DNA of 64,000 nucleotides from Haloprofundus salinisoli (GCF_020097815.1 NZ_CP083663.1:124001-188000), one strand, 5' to 3'. Numbered from the stretch's first letter, positions 43,041 through 51,976 are shown. Made by a program: numbers and translations. Notes: generated by a model from the sequence alone, not told the origin.

Positions 43041-43535
43041 GTGAACGACATCTCCACGTCCATCGACATCGACGCGCCCGCCGAAACCGTCTGGCGCGTC
43101 CTCACCGACTTCGAAGCGTACCCCGAGTGGAACCCCTACACCGTCGTCTCCGGCCGTGCCGAGGAAGGGACGCGTCTCCGCGTCTCGCCCGGCCCGGAAA
43201 CCGGGCGCGCGCCGACGTTCCGCCCGCGCGTGCTCCGCGCCGACCCGAACCGCGAACTCTGGTGGCTCGGACACCTCTACGTCCGCGGTCTCTTCGACGG
43301 CGAACACCGGTTCGCGGTCGAACCCCTCGACGAGAAGCGCTCTCGCCTCGTCCAGTCGGAGTCCTTCTCGGGTCTTCTCGCGGGACCGGTTCTGCGGCGC
43401 ATCGGCACCGACACCGAGGCGAACTTCCGCGGCGTGAACGAGGCGCTCAAAACCCGTGCGGAGTCGATTTGGGCCGAGAGCGTGGCCGCGAACGACGGCC
43501 GTACTGGCGGCGCTGCGTCGACCGCGGCGGCGTGA
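43041..43535 (+). CDS. SRPBCC (START/Bet v1-like) family protein
   Basis: The 164-residue protein (GTG start) opens NDISTSIDIDAPAETVWRVLTDFEAYPEWNPYTV, the signature of SRPBCC ligand-binding proteins. It continues with REEGTRLRV-like strands and ends in a long helix (AGPVLRRIGTDTEANFRGVNEALKTRAESIW). Members bind hydrophobic ligands or act in polyketide/stress functions; none can be chosen here. The C-terminal Ala/Gly-rich tail GRTGGAASTAAA is disordered. It follows acyP with a 90-base gap. Confidence 0.88.
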   Translation: MNDISTSIDIDAPAETVWRVLTDFEAYPEWNPYTVVSGRAEEGTRLRVSPGPETGRAPTFRPRVLRADPNRELWWLGHLYVRGLFDGEHRFAVEPLDEKRSRLVQSESFSGLLAGPVLRRIGTDTEANFRGVNEALKTRAESIWAESVAANDGRTGGAASTAAA

Positions 43536-43655
43536 CCCTGACCGAGGGCAACATTCTTATTTCATCCGTGTGAGTCCCGTGCTAATGTACTCTGCACGGT
43601 CGTCGGTGACGCACCGACGCGCACACCTCCGTCCGCAACTCGTCGGAGGTCGCTC

Positions 43656-43865
43656 GTGAGAGTCGCCGCGATTCCGTGGACGGTTCTGACCGTCGTCGGG
43701 CTCGTCGCTACCCTCTCGACCGGCTTTCTCATCGTCCGGGGGCCGTTCTTCGGCGGGCCGACGCTTGAACCGCTCTCGCTTCTCGTCGCCACCGGCGGGT
43801 TCATCGCCGCCATCATCGTCCTCGCGTTCGGCGGGTCGAAACTGGCGCGCACCGTCCTGTTCTGA
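43656..43865 (+). CDS. Small two-segment membrane protein
   Basis: The 69-residue protein uses a GTG start (MRVAAIPWTVLTVVGLVATLSTGFL). It has two hydrophobic segments, about residues 5-27 and 41-60, joined by a short GPFFGGPTLEP loop, and ends FGGSKLARTVLF. There is no recognisable family. It ends 106 bases before the convergent EamA gene. A cytoplasm-facing C-terminus is suggested by the Lys/Arg near the end. Confidence 0.65.
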   Translation: MRVAAIPWTVLTVVGLVATLSTGFLIVRGPFFGGPTLEPLSLLVATGGFIAAIIVLAFGGSKLARTVLF

Positions 43866-43971
43866 GTCGCGTCTGGGTTGCTTTCGCCACCGGCGACGCA
43901 CAGAAAATCCCGAACTCGTCGTCGAGGAGCGTTCTTCCGGTCGAGCATTCGAAAACCGGGGTCCGGTCGGC

Positions 43972-44877
43972 TCAGGCGCGGGCCGTGCTCACGGCGACGA
44001 CGCCGGCGGCCATCACGAGACCGCCGACGAGAAACGTCGGGCCGACCGGTTCGCCCAGCAGCGCCGCTCCGAGCGCCGCGCCGACGACCGGTTGCGCGAA
44101 GAAGAAGACGGCGACGGTGCCGGCACCGACGTACTCCAGACCCTTGTACCACAGGTACCACGCCGCCGCCGTCGCCGCGACGCCGAGGTACACCACCGCC
44201 GCGAGCGTCGGGAGCGACGGCACACTGACCGCCGCGGGAACGCCGGCGGTGGCGAGCTCCGCCAGCGAGAGCACGGCCAGCATCGGCGTCGCGGCGATCG
44301 TCGCGTACGTCGCCGCCGTCAGCGCCGAGTAGCGACGGACGACCGGCACGCCCCAGACGGTGTAGCCCGCCCACGCGACGCTCGCGGCGACGAGCGCGGC
44401 CAGTCCCGCGAGGTTCCCGGCGGCGAGGCCCGCGAGGCGGTACTGTCCGGCGACGACCAGAAGCGTCCCGGCGACGGCCAGCGCCATGCCGCCGATTTTC
44501 TTCGCCGTCAATCGTTCGTCCAGCACGGCGACGCCGAGGACGACGGTGAAAACCGGGGTGAGGACGGTGAGAAGCGACCCCTGGCTCGCGTTCGTCAGTT
44601 CGGTGCCGACGAACTGCGTGACGATAGTGAGCGCCACCCAGCCGCCGAGGACGACGAATCTCCCGTAATCGCCGCGCTGGACGTGGACGCCTCGGCTCTT
44701 CGTGACGGCGAGCAGCACGAGCGCGCCGAGGGCGACGCGCAGAAAGCCGAGCGTTATCGGCGGTATCGCCGCGAACGTCCACTTCGAGACGACGTACATG
44801 CCGCCCCAGAGCGCCGCCGCCGACAGCGGTGCGAGCGCGAAGGCGTACCCCCGTGCGCCGGAGCGGGTTCGGAACAC
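43972..44877 (-). CDS. EamA/DMT-family transporter
   Basis: The 301-residue membrane protein has ten hydrophobic segments in two repeats of five, typical of EamA/RhaT-type exporters. The first repeat opens LSAAALWGGMYVVSKWTFAAIPPITLGFLRVALG and the second contains VAASVAWAGYTVWGVPVV and YLGVAATAAAWYLWYKGLEYVGAGTVAVFFFAQPVVGAALGAALLGE. Likely substrates are amino acids, metabolites or small drugs; no specificity can be given. It uses GTG as start, which leaves a 235-base upstream gap without a recognised gene. Confidence 0.88.
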   Translation of the reverse strand: MFRTRSGARGYAFALAPLSAAALWGGMYVVSKWTFAAIPPITLGFLRVALGALVLLAVTKSRGVHVQRGDYGRFVVLGGWVALTIVTQFVGTELTNASQGSLLTVLTPVFTVVLGVAVLDERLTAKKIGGMALAVAGTLLVVAGQYRLAGLAAGNLAGLAALVAASVAWAGYTVWGVPVVRRYSALTAATYATIAATPMLAVLSLAELATAGVPAAVSVPSLPTLAAVVYLGVAATAAAWYLWYKGLEYVGAGTVAVFFFAQPVVGAALGAALLGEPVGPTFLVGGLVMAAGVVAVSTARA

Positions 44878-45113
44878 CTCAGGCGAGGGCGGCTCCGCGG
44901 AGCTGGTGGCGCGCGTCAGCGCGGTGGCTACCCTCTCCCCGTTCGCGCGTCTCCGTCACGGGAGCTCGTTCTCGGCCGAAGTCGGTACTCGCATCGTCGT
45001 CGTCCATCACGGCCGGTACGTCGTCGCCGACGACCAGAAACGTTTGGTTTTCGGACAGAATGACGAGCGAACACGTCTCGAACGAGGCGGCGGCGGAGGG
45101 GCCGTTTCGGGAC

Positions 45114-45902
45114 CTACGGCCCGTTTCTGCCGATGAGCGCGTCGATACCGTTTCCGGCCGCACGGGTCAGCACCGCCGCCATCGCGGTTCCGGCGCTCCA
45201 GATGGCCGTCTCCTCGGGCGGGGTCGAGCCGTCGCCCTCGTAGAGGACCGAGAGCAGGAAGATGTCGTCGTCGGCCAAGACGACTCTGCCGGTGAAGTCG
45301 CCGGGCGCGTCCGCCGGCGGGGCGGCGACGTCGACGCCCTCGTCGCCGTCGAACCGCTCGCGGACGGCGGCGCTGGCGCTGACGACGTGTACGTCCACGC
45401 CGGCGGCGACGCGTTCTCGAAGCGCGGCCACGACGGCGTCGCCGAGCAAGTCGACGGAGTCCGCACCGAAGACGACCCGACTTTCAGCGCGACGGATCAG
45501 GTCGACAGTCCGGTCGTCGATGGGTTTGCGGCCGCGGACGGTCCAGACGTCGTCGCGGGTCTCCTCGCCGTGCTCCTCGCTTCGGAGTTCCGCGAGCGCG
45601 TCGAAGGCGCGGTCCCGTTCGCGTTCGAGGCGAGCGGTCAACAGTTCCTTCGCCGCCTCCAAGCCGACCGGGCGATACCGCTTCGGCGTCGACTGCTGGA
45701 GCTCGACGAGCCCCCGTTCTTCGAGGTCCTCTGCCGCGCCGTACACCTGCGAGCGCGGGACGCCCGCGAGGTCGTGGATATCTTTGGCCGTGCCGGTGCC
45801 GAGTCGGTGCAGCGCGACGAAGACCCGTGCCTCGTAGTTCGAGAGGCCGAGGCGTTCGAGCGCCTCTTCGATGTCGCGTTCGTCGGGCCTGTCGTCGGTC
45901 AT
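45114..45902 (-). CDS. TrmB-type transcriptional regulator, coupled to the RND exporter
   Basis: The 262-residue protein starts MTDDRPDERDIEEALERLGLSNYEARVFVALHRLGTGTAKDIHDLAGVPRSQVYGAAEDLEERGLVEL, the classic TrmB winged-helix (SxYExxVYxAL). A short coiled helix follows (KELLTARLERERDRAFDALAELR). A C-terminal domain starts RVVFGADSVDLLGDAVVAALRERVAAGVDVHVVSAS, the PLD-like region of several TrmB relatives. Its ATG overlaps the RND exporter stop (ATGA), so it is made with its likely targets. It could bind the TTGTA-N6-TACAA dyad upstream of the operon; this is inference. Confidence 0.88.
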   Translation of the reverse strand: MTDDRPDERDIEEALERLGLSNYEARVFVALHRLGTGTAKDIHDLAGVPRSQVYGAAEDLEERGLVELQQSTPKRYRPVGLEAAKELLTARLERERDRAFDALAELRSEEHGEETRDDVWTVRGRKPIDDRTVDLIRRAESRVVFGADSVDLLGDAVVAALRERVAAGVDVHVVSASAAVRERFDGDEGVDVAAPPADAPGDFTGRVVLADDDIFLLSVLYEGDGSTPPEETAIWSAGTAMAAVLTRAAGNGIDALIGRNGP

Positions 45903-48439
45903 CGTTCCACCCTCGTCGCTCGCCCTTTCGGCTGTTTCGTTTTTGGCCGATCCGGACGACTCGCTCCGCGGCCGATGGGGACTGCGGGGTCGTGGCCCTG
46001 ATACCGGTCCCAGAGCACGAGCACCGACGGGAGCACGAGCAGCGAGACGAAGAAGGAGTACGCGATGCTGAGCGCGGTCAGCACGCCGAACTGTCCGAGC
46101 ACGTTCAGCACCGAGAGCACGAGCACGCCGATGCCGAACGTCGTCGTGAGCATGCTCCCCGCGAGCGCACCGCCCGTCCCGCGGACGGTCCGGTCGAGCG
46201 CCGTGAAGAGCGAGTGCGTCCGACGCTCGTCGACGAACCGGTGGACGACGTGGACCGAGTAGTCGATGCCGAGGCCGATGGTGATGGCGAGAATCGTCGC
46301 CGTGAACGCGTTGAACGAGATACCGAGGAGGCGCATCGTCCCCGCGATAAGCGCGACGGCGACGCCGATGGGGACGGTGTTGACGACCCCCAGCGACGGG
46401 TAGCCCTCGACGACCCAGTAGACGAAGACGAGAAACACCACCGTCGAACCGAGCGCGAAGGCGAGACTCGAGATCGCCGACTGGAGGATGAGGTCCGACA
46501 CCGCCTTGAACACGACCGTGTTGCCGGTGGCGACGGCGCTGTCGCCGCGGAACCTCTCGGCGACGGCCCGGGCGTCTTCGGTGACCGCGGTCTGACTGGC
46601 GCTGGCCTCCGTCGAGTAGGTGACGCGGGTGCTCCGACGGTCGTCCGAGAGGTACTCCTGGGCCTCGGCGCTCGCCGGCGTGTTCAGCAGCGCGTCGTAC
46701 ACGTCGTCGAGGTTCCGGTCGGGAACGCCGTTGCCGTCGGCGTCGTTGCGGTCGACCACGGCCCGAAACTCGGGGTCGCGGTCGGCTTGCGACCGGACGA
46801 CCGTCACGAGACTCTCGGCGTCGGCGCGGCCGCCCGACCGTACGAACGAGTCCGGCGGGTCGTCGCCGGCGCGGTGAATCTCTTCGAGCGCCGTGTCCCG
46901 CTCCATGTTCGTCTCCCAGTAAACGGTCGCGCTGCCGCCCTGCGTCGTCTCGAACTTCTCTTCGAGGAAGTTCAGCGTCGCCACGACGGAGTACTCCGAC
47001 GGCGCGAACGGTTCGGGAAGCGCGTCGAGGTAGTCGGGCGTCTCCTCCGGCGGGAGGAAGTCCTCCTGCGAGAAACTCGTGTCGACGCCTGTCGCGTACG
47101 CGCCCGCGCCGGCGCTCAAGAGCACGACGGCGAGCAGGAACAGCGCGGGGGCGTTCCCGGCGACGACGACGCCACCGCGGAGCGCCTCGCCGAAGCGCGA
47201 CCCCTCCGCGCCCAGCGGCGTCTCGCTGAACGTCGGAATCGGCCAGTCCTCGCGGCGGCGGTCGATCCACACCTTCGCCGCCGGGAGAAAGACGCCGAAG
47301 ATGAGAAACGTGAACACGATGCCGACGGCGGCGACGACGCCGAAGTCCCGTATCGGCGCGAGATCCGACACGAGGTTCGAGAGGAAGCCGATGACCGTCG
47401 TTCCGGTGACGATGAAAAAGGCGACGAGCAGTTGGTCGGTCGCCAGTCGCATCGCGCCGTCGATGTCGTGACCGTCGGCTCTGTCCTCGCGGTAGCGGTT
47501 GATGGCGTGGATACCGAAGTCGATGCCGACCGCGAGCAGCAGCGGCGGCACCGCGATCATCATCTGGCTGAACGGGATGCCGGCGAGGCCGAGGAAGCCG
47601 AACGTCCAGACGATGGCCATGAGAAGCGACAACCCCCCTAAGAGCAGGTCGACGAGGTCGCGGTAGGCGACGACGAGGAAGAACACGATGAAGATGACCG
47701 CCGCGGGCGTGACGATGAGAAGCGAGTCGGAGATGACCGAGCTGAACTCGTCGGCGGTGACGCCGCTGCCGAAGACGGTGATGTCGTCGCTCGTCGTCTG
47801 GACGACGCGCTGCGCCTGCTTTTGAATCGGGGTGAGCGGACTCGTCCCGCCCTGGCCGGCCGACGACGACTCGTAGCCGGGGACGTCGTGTTGGACGACG
47901 CCGATGGTCGCCGACGCGGACGCCGACCGGCGGTTGAAGTCGTTGCTCAGCGTCCCGGTGAAGCCGGGGTTGTTCGCGTTCTCTCTGACCGCCGCCCCGA
48001 TTTCGCTCGGTGACGCCCGCTCGACGGCGGTTATCTGCGCGTCGAGCGTCCTCGCCTCGGGGTCGAGCGTCTGCGCGACGACGCTCGCGGCGCTGCTCGT
48101 CGACGACACGCGGAGGTCGGTCCGGTCTTCGAGCGCCTCCTGCGTGCGCAACATCTCCAACAGCGCCGGCTTCGCCAGCACGTTCTGGCCGCGCTGAATC
48201 AACTGCGTCGAGCCCGGTTCGCTCTCGAACGACGCGCCGAACTCGCGGTTGATGTCTTCGAGCGCCTGATTCGCGGGGATGTCTTCTGCGAACTGCTCGG
48301 TGCCCGACTCCGTCGAGACGTTGCCGAGACCGGCGGTGAAGACGAGCGTCAAGACGAGAAACAGCACGACGACCCGCCCCGACCGCTCGACGATGCGCTC
48401 GTCCACCCAGTCGATGGCGCGCTGGTGGTCCAGCGCCAT
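45899..48439 (-). CDS. RND/MMPL-family exporter (HAE3-like)
   Basis: The 846-residue protein has twelve predicted segments in two homologous halves. Each half has one segment, a large external domain, then five segments. The first external domain runs from GNVSTESGTEQFAEDIPANQALEDINREFG to about residue 205. The membrane core contains GIDFGIHAINRYREDRADGHDIDGAMRLA and GLGIDYSVHVVHRFVDERRTHSLFTALDRTVRGTGGAL, the GxxxDYxxH motif of MMPL/HAE3 and Patched-like proteins. Such proteins move lipids or hydrophobic compounds using ion flow. It ends overlapping the TrmB gene and begins two bases after the COG1361-like gene. Confidence 0.92.
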   Translation of the reverse strand: MALDHQRAIDWVDERIVERSGRVVVLFLVLTLVFTAGLGNVSTESGTEQFAEDIPANQALEDINREFGASFESEPGSTQLIQRGQNVLAKPALLEMLRTQEALEDRTDLRVSSTSSAASVVAQTLDPEARTLDAQITAVERASPSEIGAAVRENANNPGFTGTLSNDFNRRSASASATIGVVQHDVPGYESSSAGQGGTSPLTPIQKQAQRVVQTTSDDITVFGSGVTADEFSSVISDSLLIVTPAAVIFIVFFLVVAYRDLVDLLLGGLSLLMAIVWTFGFLGLAGIPFSQMMIAVPPLLLAVGIDFGIHAINRYREDRADGHDIDGAMRLATDQLLVAFFIVTGTTVIGFLSNLVSDLAPIRDFGVVAAVGIVFTFLIFGVFLPAAKVWIDRRREDWPIPTFSETPLGAEGSRFGEALRGGVVVAGNAPALFLLAVVLLSAGAGAYATGVDTSFSQEDFLPPEETPDYLDALPEPFAPSEYSVVATLNFLEEKFETTQGGSATVYWETNMERDTALEEIHRAGDDPPDSFVRSGGRADAESLVTVVRSQADRDPEFRAVVDRNDADGNGVPDRNLDDVYDALLNTPASAEAQEYLSDDRRSTRVTYSTEASASQTAVTEDARAVAERFRGDSAVATGNTVVFKAVSDLILQSAISSLAFALGSTVVFLVFVYWVVEGYPSLGVVNTVPIGVAVALIAGTMRLLGISFNAFTATILAITIGLGIDYSVHVVHRFVDERRTHSLFTALDRTVRGTGGALAGSMLTTTFGIGVLVLSVLNVLGQFGVLTALSIAYSFFVSLLVLPSVLVLWDRYQGHDPAVPIGRGASRPDRPKTKQPKGRATRVER

Positions 48440-48441
48440 GC

Positions 48442-49974
48442 TCAGAGGCCGCCGGTGCGTCGGCGGTACAGTACCGCGCCGACGCCGACGAGGGCGATGG
48501 CTCCGACGCCGACGAGCGTCAGCGAGACGGTACCGCCCTCGTCGTTCGTCACCCCGACGGGCAGTCGGTAGGTGTCCGAAATCCGTTCGTTGCCGGAGGC
48601 GTCCTCGTACCGGAAGTCCATCTGCACCGGGTACGTCTTCGCCAGCGCGTCGCCGCCGACGCTGACGCCGAAGACGAGCTCGGCGCTCTCGCCCGGCGCG
48701 AGCTCGTCGACGTACGCCTCGCTGCTGTCGGTGCTGATGGGCGACTCGGGGAATATCTTCGCCGACACCTGACGGAGCGGTTCGTCGCGGTTGTTCGTCA
48801 GTTCGACGACGAGTTCACCGCTCTCGCCCGCCGCGAAGGTCGCGTTGACGCCTCGGAGGTCGAACTCGTCGCGCCGTTCGCCGATGTCGACCTGCACGTC
48901 GAGCGGGTCGCTCGTGCGCTGGGTGCCGTCGGCGGTTCGGTACTTCGCCTCCAGCGAGAACTGCCGCGGACCGGCGGCGGCGTTGTCGGTCACCTCCGTC
49001 GAGAAGTCGAACGCCGCGCGTTCGCCCGGTTCGAGCGTGCCGAGGGCGTACTCCGTCTCGACGGGGTTCACGTTCGCGTTCTGACTCTCGAAGACGAGGA
49101 CGACGTTGCGAGCGGCCGTCTCGCCGGTGTTGACGAGTTCGCCCGACAGCGAGCCCTCCTTGCCGACGTACAGCGACCCCTCGACGTTCTCCAACTCGAA
49201 CGTCTGTTCGGCGAGCGGGGTCACACCGAAGGAGACGGGGGCGGTCTCGGCTCTCTCGCCGTTTCCGTTCTCGTAGGAGGTGGTCGCACGCATCGTGTAC
49301 GCCCCCGGGTTCGCGTTTCCGGCGACGGTTACGTCGTACTGCAGCGTCCGGGTCTCGCCGGGCTCCCACCGCTGGACGAACCGACTCGCCGACTCGCTCT
49401 CGCCGAAGCGAACGTCGGCGTTCGTCGTCTGGACGGCGACGGAGGCGTTGCGGGCGACGCTCTCGCCGACGTTCCGCATCGTGACGTTCATCGTCCCGCT
49501 GCCGCCGGCGGGCGCGTCCGTCTCGACGTCGGTGACGACGAAGCGCGCGCGGTCGTCGACGCGGACCGTCACGTCGACGGTCTCGGTCGTTCGCTCGTCG
49601 CTGTCGTACTCGTAGGTCAGGTCAAGCGCCAGGTCGTACGTCCCCGACTCGATGTCGTTAGGGACGCCGATCTGGAACTCCAGATTCGCCGGCTGTCCGT
49701 CCTGCATCGTGCCGACGAGGCGCGCGCCGGACCGAACCGTAATCGGAGTTCCGCCGGACCGGAGCGTCGCCTGGACGTTACGGGCGTTTCGGACCTGTTC
49801 GTCGACGTCTTCGGCGTCGTTGACGAGTTGGACTCCGAGCGTCGACTGTTCGCCGGGTGTGAGCGTCGGTTCGGGGACGTACACCTCGAACCGCGGGTCT
49901 TCGATGGCCGACACCGTCGACGGCGTCGTGAGCAGTGCGAGGACGAGAAGTACGCTGAGTGCCTTTCTTCGCAT
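48442..49974 (-). CDS. COG1361-like secreted protein with NEW3/CARDB-type repeats and C-terminal anchor
   Basis: The 510-residue protein has a Sec signal (MRRKALSVLLVLALLTTPSTVSA). Four repeated beta-sandwich units of the alpha-galactosidase NEW3/CARDB type follow, each with an N-x-G/T-E-x-A or similar turn (FELENVEGSLYVGKEGSLSGELVNTGETAARNVV is one). A C-terminal membrane helix (GTVSLTLVGVGAIALVGVGAVLYRRRTGGL) with a basic tail completes it. It is exposed outside and anchored in the membrane, ahead of the RND exporter by two bases. A periplasmic-like adaptor or substrate chaperone role for the exporter is inferred. Confidence 0.88.
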   Translation of the reverse strand: MRRKALSVLLVLALLTTPSTVSAIEDPRFEVYVPEPTLTPGEQSTLGVQLVNDAEDVDEQVRNARNVQATLRSGGTPITVRSGARLVGTMQDGQPANLEFQIGVPNDIESGTYDLALDLTYEYDSDERTTETVDVTVRVDDRARFVVTDVETDAPAGGSGTMNVTMRNVGESVARNASVAVQTTNADVRFGESESASRFVQRWEPGETRTLQYDVTVAGNANPGAYTMRATTSYENGNGERAETAPVSFGVTPLAEQTFELENVEGSLYVGKEGSLSGELVNTGETAARNVVLVFESQNANVNPVETEYALGTLEPGERAAFDFSTEVTDNAAAGPRQFSLEAKYRTADGTQRTSDPLDVQVDIGERRDEFDLRGVNATFAAGESGELVVELTNNRDEPLRQVSAKIFPESPISTDSSEAYVDELAPGESAELVFGVSVGGDALAKTYPVQMDFRYEDASGNERISDTYRLPVGVTNDEGGTVSLTLVGVGAIALVGVGAVLYRRRTGGL

Positions 49975-50080
49975 GTGTAGAGGGGTGCCCGGACGGCGAT
50001 GGTCGACCGGTGCCGGGCGGGTCGGTCGGTGTCGACACGGAACGGTCGACTGGCATCACTCCGACGGTACACATCGGGAA

Positions 50081-50107
50081 TACATAAGTTGTTGTAAATT
50101 TCTACAA
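50081..50107 (-). promoter_or_regulatory. Promoter and dyad of the COG1361-RND-TrmB operon
   Basis: Read on the minus strand, the inverted repeat TTGTA-N6-TACAA lies just upstream of a TATA-like AACTTATGTA. Distances place the transcription start roughly 80 bases before the ATG of the COG1361-like gene, so the mRNA has a leader, unlike many others here. The dyad is a candidate site for the TrmB-type regulator encoded last in the operon. Confidence 0.45.
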
Positions 50108-50230
50108 ACTACTCTCGGGTTCGCGCCGCGGTCGGTTTCGACCTCGCCGCCGTCGGAGAGTTTCGGGACTCCACGATTTGGTTCGACAGAGTGACAAGAA
50201 ATATATCCTCTGAGCGTAACGTCACGGTAG

Positions 50231-51193
50231 ATGACAGTGCCGCTCGCACAGACCGGGGCCGACCGACGTCGGGTCGTCGTCCTCGGCCACGGCGAGTTCG
50301 CCGACGGGTTCGTGGAGACGCTCCGCGACGCCGCCATCACGGCCACGCACGTCACCGAGGCGCCGTCGGCGCTTTCGGCGCTCGACGACGGACCCGTCGA
50401 CTGTTTCGTCGTCGTCGCCGGCGACTCGTTTCTGACGCCGCCGGCGGAGTTATTCTCGCTCGCGCGCAGGCGAACGACCGCCCCCGGCCTGTACGTGAGC
50501 GACGAGACGGCCGCGCTTCCGCCGGCGGTCGAACAGGTTCCGGCGGACGCGACGCACGCGACGACGCGGGTCCGCCGGGCGTTGCTCGACTCGGCCGCAG
50601 ACGACGTTCCCGCGTCGACGACCCCCGACTCCGTCGGCGCGTACGGGTCGACGCTCGGCCACGAACTCGGAAACCAGTTGATGAAACTCGACTTCGCGGC
50701 GGAGTCGGTGACCGACGACGACCAGGCGGTACGGCTCGACCGGGTGCTCTCGCGCCTCCGACGGCTGGCCGACGAAGCCGAAGCGGTCGGCCGCGGGACC
50801 GCCGCGCCGGAGACGGTCGAACTCGACGCCGTCGCGGCCGACGCCTGGGAGCGCGTCGAGGCGTCCGACGCGGACCTCGCCGTCGAGGCCGACCGCCCGC
50901 TGGAGGCGGACCCGCTCCTCCTGGTGCTATTCTTCGAGAACGTGTTCAGAAACGCCGTCCGCCACGGCGGCCGGGACGTAGTGGTCCGCGTCGAGACGAC
51001 GCCGCGGGGGTTCACCGTCGGCGACGACGGCCCCGGCTTCCCCGAGGACGCCCGGCTGTTCGAGTGGGGTCACACCACCGGCAACGGTTCGGGCGCGGGT
51101 CTGGGTATCGTCGCCCGCATCGCCGACGCCCACGGCTGGACCGTCACCGCCTACAACGACGGCGGGGCGACGCTCGACGTACGGACCGAGTGA
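50231..51193 (+). CDS. Sensor histidine kinase with REC-like N-terminus
   Basis: The 320-residue protein has an N-terminal alpha/beta region (RRVVVLGHGEFADGFVETLRD to about residue 120) resembling a receiver or sensor fold but without an obvious phospho-Asp. It is followed by the H-box LGHELGNQLMKL (H144), N-box ENVFRNAVRHGG and G-boxes VGDDGPGFP and GSGAGLGIVARIA. The kinase core is complete and short. No membrane segment is present, so the sensor is cytoplasmic. It lies divergent from the COG1361-like operon and convergent with a HalX regulator 98 bases away, the most likely partner in this window. Confidence 0.88.
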   Translation: MTVPLAQTGADRRRVVVLGHGEFADGFVETLRDAAITATHVTEAPSALSALDDGPVDCFVVVAGDSFLTPPAELFSLARRRTTAPGLYVSDETAALPPAVEQVPADATHATTRVRRALLDSAADDVPASTTPDSVGAYGSTLGHELGNQLMKLDFAAESVTDDDQAVRLDRVLSRLRRLADEAEAVGRGTAAPETVELDAVAADAWERVEASDADLAVEADRPLEADPLLLVLFFENVFRNAVRHGGRDVVVRVETTPRGFTVGDDGPGFPEDARLFEWGHTTGNGSGAGLGIVARIADAHGWTVTAYNDGGATLDVRTE

Positions 51194-51290
51194 CGAGAGC
51201 AGAAAGGTTCGAAGAGAAGGAACGCCGAGCGAACGCGGCGAGCGGCGAGAACGAACGGAGGCGAGGAGGAAACGACGACTCCTGTTACGA

Positions 51291-51848
51291 CTACGAGGCG
51301 TCGCCCGGACCGATGGCGACGGCGTAACTTTCGGAGCCCAGTTCCTCTAGCTGGTCGGTCGTCTGCCGGCGGAGCGTGTCGAGGCGACGCTTCAGCAGTC
51401 GGTAGTTCGAGTCGGATTCGAGCCGCCGGGCGTCGTGTTCGGTCTCCAACAGCGCGACTTTCGAGGCGACGGCGAAGAACTCCTGCAACTGCGAGTCGTA
51501 CGTCGCGCGGGCCAGCAGGCTCTCGACGACCGCGAAGAGGTCGTCGCGGCGGACGGGTTTGGTGAGGTACTCGTCGAACGGCATCTCCGCGACGTCGGTG
51601 GTGGGGTCGACGGCGGTGACCATCGCCACCTGCGGCGGGTTCTCCCGCTCGTACAGCGCGGCGAGCACCTCGTCGCCCGACATCCCCGGCATCCGGCGGT
51701 CGAGCAACACGGCGTCGGCGTCGAAGGCGAGTTCGAGCGCCTCCGCGCCGCTAGTAGCGGTCAGCACGCGATATCGGTCTCGCAGGCGCGCGGCGTGGCC
51801 GTGCGCGATGTCCGGGTCATCGTCGACGACGAGTACGGTGTGGTCCAT
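51291..51848 (-). CDS. HalX-type response regulator
   Basis: The 185-residue protein has a receiver domain with DDD at residues 9-11, phospho-acceptor Asp50 (VLLDRRMPGMSG), and Lys in LTKPVRRDDL. The HalX domain follows as a helical C-terminal half (ATYDSQLQEFFAVASKVALLETEHDARRLESDSNYRLLKRRLDTLRRQT). HalX proteins are haloarchaeal output-like regulators whose targets are not well known. The ATG giving MDHTVLVVDDDPDI is chosen; MHKERCT seven codons upstream is possible. It converges on the neighbouring histidine kinase. Confidence 0.88.
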   Translation of the reverse strand: MDHTVLVVDDDPDIAHGHAARLRDRYRVLTATSGAEALELAFDADAVLLDRRMPGMSGDEVLAALYERENPPQVAMVTAVDPTTDVAEMPFDEYLTKPVRRDDLFAVVESLLARATYDSQLQEFFAVASKVALLETEHDARRLESDSNYRLLKRRLDTLRRQTTDQLEELGSESYAVAIGPGDAS

Positions 51849-51849
51849 G

Positions 51850-51898
51850 GTGCACCTCTCTTTGTGCACTATTTTCTTTCCAGGCTGTTAATATTTCG
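51850..51898 (-). promoter_or_regulatory. HalX promoter with two GTGCAC palindromes
   Basis: GTGCAC occurs twice, starting 14 bases apart (51850 and 51864), immediately before the HalX start codon. A TATA-like AAATATTAAC lies about 40-50 bases upstream of the ATG. The two palindromes overlap the expected transcription start, so they could be a repressor or autoregulation site. Confidence 0.4.
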
Positions 51899-51976
51899 GT
51901 AATGAATCACAGTCGTCGGTACTGACAATATCGTCAGACGCCGAGCGGACACCCGCGCCGAGAGACGGACCGGGCG

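Noticed and set aside
44879-45163. Minus-strand 94-codon frame upstream of the EamA gene
   Set aside because: It overlaps the TrmB gene end, and its Ser/Arg-rich composition argues against coding. The gap more probably holds the EamA promoter.
45827-47641. 604-codon plus-strand frame opposite the RND exporter
   Set aside because: The exporter has clear MMPL motifs and coupled neighbours; the antisense frame is a highly charged repeat-like sequence with no family features.
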